Assembly (NCBI GenBank): GCA_029251885.1
Contig: JAQXCL010000070.1
Span: 1 to 32,013 of the forward strand
DNA from: Opitutales bacterium
Lineage (GTDB): Bacteria > Verrucomicrobiota > Verrucomicrobiia > Opitutales > Seribacteraceae
Length of the DNA: 32,013 bases
Direction of reading: 5' to 3'
The position numbers and the translations under genes are program-made. This document shows positions 29,844 to 32,013 of this stretch, piece by piece. Below the pieces are notes generated by a model. It was not told where the DNA came from, did not search any database, and was given only the letters and a program-made list of their open reading frames with translations. Each line of letters opens with the position of its first letter. Positions within the stretch are counted from its first letter, which is position 1.

Positions 29844-30584
29844 TTAAGAAGTTAGCCCAAGTACATCTTGCATCGAATAGAGGCCTGGCGAATTACCTAC
29901 CACCCACTTTGCTGCCCGTAGAGCACCTGCAGCAAAGATTTTCCTGTCAGTTGCACGATGTGTCAGTTCAATCCTTTCCCCCATACCTGCAAAAAGTACG
30001 GTATGATCACCCACAACATCCCCTCCACGCAGAGCGTGAGAACCAATCTCCCTGGCCGGGCGCGCCCCAACCATTCCGCTTCGTCCGTGAGCAACTTGAT
30101 CATCACCAAGCTCGCGAGATTCTTTGAGAATTTCCAATAACCGATCTGCGGTTCCACTAGGAGCGTCTTTTTTCAATCGATGATGCATCTCGATGACTTC
30201 AGGATCAAAATCAGATTGGCCATCCAGTACGCGAGCAGCTTGTTCGGTCAAATAAAAGAGCAAGTTTACACCTGTGGAAAAGTTCCCAGCCCAAACCATG
30301 GGTATCTTCGAGGAAATAGCCTCGATTTCGGCCTTTTCACTCGGTTCATGTCCAGTAGTTCCGATTACCATAGGTTTACCTGCAGCTGAAGACAAGCGGG
30401 CGAGGGGAAGTGTCGCCTCCCTAAGAGAAAAATCAATCACTACATCGCAGGCATCAATACCTTGCGCTGGATCATCCCCCAAATCTACAGGAAAGGAAAT
30501 AGTACAACCATGATCTTGAGAAATTAAAGAAATAGCTTGGCCCATACGACCGCCGGCTCCGCAAAGTAAAATATTCAAGCTCAT
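29844..30584 (-). CDS. dapB: 4-hydroxy-tetrahydrodipicolinate reductase
   Basis: ILLCGAGGRMGQAI, VIDFSLREATL, VIGTTGH, GNFSTGVNLLFYLTEQAA, EMHHRLKKDAPSGTADRLLE. Confidence 0.96.
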   Translation of the reverse strand: MSLNILLCGAGGRMGQAISLISQDHGCTISFPVDLGDDPAQGIDACDVVIDFSLREATLPLARLSSAAGKPMVIGTTGHEPSEKAEIEAISSKIPMVWAGNFSTGVNLLFYLTEQAARVLDGQSDFDPEVIEMHHRLKKDAPSGTADRLLEILKESRELGDDQVAHGRSGMVGARPAREIGSHALRGGDVVGDHTVLFAGMGERIELTHRATDRKIFAAGALRAAKWVVGNSPGLYSMQDVLGLTS

Positions 30585-31486
30585 GAAACTATTCTTTCAG
30601 GAATGGAAAGTTTCGACCCTAACTCTTTCAACAAATTATGGTTTGCAGAGGAAGCTGCGATCAGAGGTGAGCGAACTTCGGAAGATTCAATAAGCCCTTT
30701 CATTTGCATAAGAGTTTTAACCGGAACGGGATTGGGCTCACAAAAAAGATCAGTAAACAATTGGTAGTTTGACAGATGAATTTTACGGGCTCTCTCATAA
30801 TCTCCTACCAAAGCGAGGTTAACCAATTCCGTAACGAGCTCAGGAATTAAATTCGAGGCAACACTAACCACGCCCTTTGCTCCGCATGCCATAAAGGGCA
30901 AAGTAAGACCATCATCTCCAGACAAGACTACAAAATTCTCATCAATCGAGATCAAGGTTTCTGACACTTTTGACGACCTGCCCCCCGCTTCCTTGAGGGC
31001 ACAAACATGGGGGTATTTTTCACGCAGACGACAAACCACTTCTGTAGAAATCTCAATTCCACACCTTGAGGGTATCGAATATAAGACGATTGGTTTTTCA
31101 GTGCTCTCAGCTAGGGCACTAAAATGAGCAAATAAGCCCTCCTGGCTGGGTTTATTGTAATAAGGTGCAACGAGCAGAAAGGCATCCGCCCCCGCATCAT
31201 CAGCAGCTTGGGTAAGGGAAAGTGCTTCGGTAGTCGAATTCGCACCAGTTCCGGCAATTACCAGACTCTTACCGTTAGCACCGTCAATGCAGGTGCGTAT
31301 AACCTGTAGGTGTTCCGATTCCGAAAGGGTGGGGGATTCTCCAGTGGTCCCGCATGGGACTATACCTGAGACCTTTGTCTCCATTTGCCTTTCGATCAAG
31401 CGTTCCAAATCTGCATATGCAACCGCACCATCCGACATTGGGGTAACCAATGCAGTGTGCACTCCGTGAAGTCGATTCTTGTCCAT
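30581..31486 (-). CDS. dapA: 4-hydroxy-tetrahydrodipicolinate synthase
   Basis: GVHTALVTPM, GIVPCGTTGESPTLSESEH, AGTGANSTTEALSLTQAADDAGADAFLLVAPYYNKPSQEGLFAHF, VLYSIPSRCG, ALKEAGG. Confidence 0.96.
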   Translation of the reverse strand: MDKNRLHGVHTALVTPMSDGAVAYADLERLIERQMETKVSGIVPCGTTGESPTLSESEHLQVIRTCIDGANGKSLVIAGTGANSTTEALSLTQAADDAGADAFLLVAPYYNKPSQEGLFAHFSALAESTEKPIVLYSIPSRCGIEISTEVVCRLREKYPHVCALKEAGGRSSKVSETLISIDENFVVLSGDDGLTLPFMACGAKGVVSVASNLIPELVTELVNLALVGDYERARKIHLSNYQLFTDLFCEPNPVPVKTLMQMKGLIESSEVRSPLIAASSANHNLLKELGSKLSIPERIVS

Positions 31487-31574
31487 TGTATGATTTTATG
31501 AAATAATGATGAATTACACTTAAGTGTTCTTCTTTGACTTTTGTCGAGAGAAACACGGGGTGGTCAACTTTTTA

Positions 31575-32013
31575 ATGGTGGAAACGCAAAGGATTCGCAA
31601 TTTTTGTATTATAGCGCATGTCGATCACGGCAAGACAACCTTGTCTGATCGATTACTTGAACGCACCCACACGGTGATGCAAAGAGAAATGAAAGCTCAA
31701 CTCCTTGATTCCATGGATTTGGAAAGAGAGCGTGGAATCACAATTAAGTGTCATCCAGTAACCATGAAGTATCTGGCGAAGGATGGGCAAAACTACACCT
31801 TTAACCTCATAGACACTCCTGGCCATGTGGACTTTGCATATGAAGTTTCGAGAAGCTTGGCCGCTTGTGAGGGTGCCCTGCTTTTGGTCGACGCCTCACA
31901 GGGAGTGGAAGCCCAAACTTTGGCAAATGCTCAACTTGCAGATGCTCAGGGACTTAGTATTATACCGGTTATCAACAAAGTGGACTTACCAAGTGCCGAT
32001 GTGGATCGAGTTT
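31575..32013 (+). CDS. lepA: Elongation factor 4 (LepA), 3' truncated by window edge
   Basis: Open frame to the window end: [120 protein letters not shown]. Absent from the ORF track because there is no stop. Confidence 0.96.
   Translation, partial: MVETQRIRNFCIIAHVDHGKTTLSDRLLERTHTVMQREMKAQLLDSMDLERERGITIKCHPVTMKYLAKDGQNYTFNLIDTPGHVDFAYEVSRSLAACEGALLLVDASQGVEAQTLANAQLADAQGLSIIPVINKVDLPSADVDRV

Noticed and set aside
29828-30513. Plus-strand ORFs (60-99 aa) opposite dapB
   Set aside because: Antisense shadows of a clear dapB gene with no independent support.

Overview
The window is a gene-dense chromosomal segment from a probable Verrucomicrobia/PVC-type bacterium. That assignment rests on gene content, notably a TIGR04137-like small basic protein, and is an inference. 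Most genes are recognisable housekeeping genes: serS (3' end), tilS, ftsH, rpoZ, smpB, trmL, xerC/D, cysC-cysD-cysN, dprA, dapA-dapB-ruvA and lepA (5' end). There is also a complete TPP-riboswitch-led thiamine operon (thiC-S-E2-E-G-H-F-D). The most interesting accessory locus is a translationally coupled lipid/hydrocarbon-type cluster at 8357-13329: a CrtISO/RetSat-like oxidoreductase, a FabZ-like dehydratase, a FabI-like reductase, an OleA-like thiolase and an OleB-like alpha/beta hydrolase, with no oleC or oleD in the window. Other points worth a second look are a hairpin plus an 8-codon uORF overlapping the thiC start, tandem dissimilar ThiE paralogs, a perfect 21-residue LRR array, a GT2 enzyme fused to a Rossmann-like C-terminus, a possible eroded gene upstream of rpoZ, and several intrinsic terminators or structured 3' ends. 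No tRNA, rRNA, CRISPR array, transposon or phage was found.
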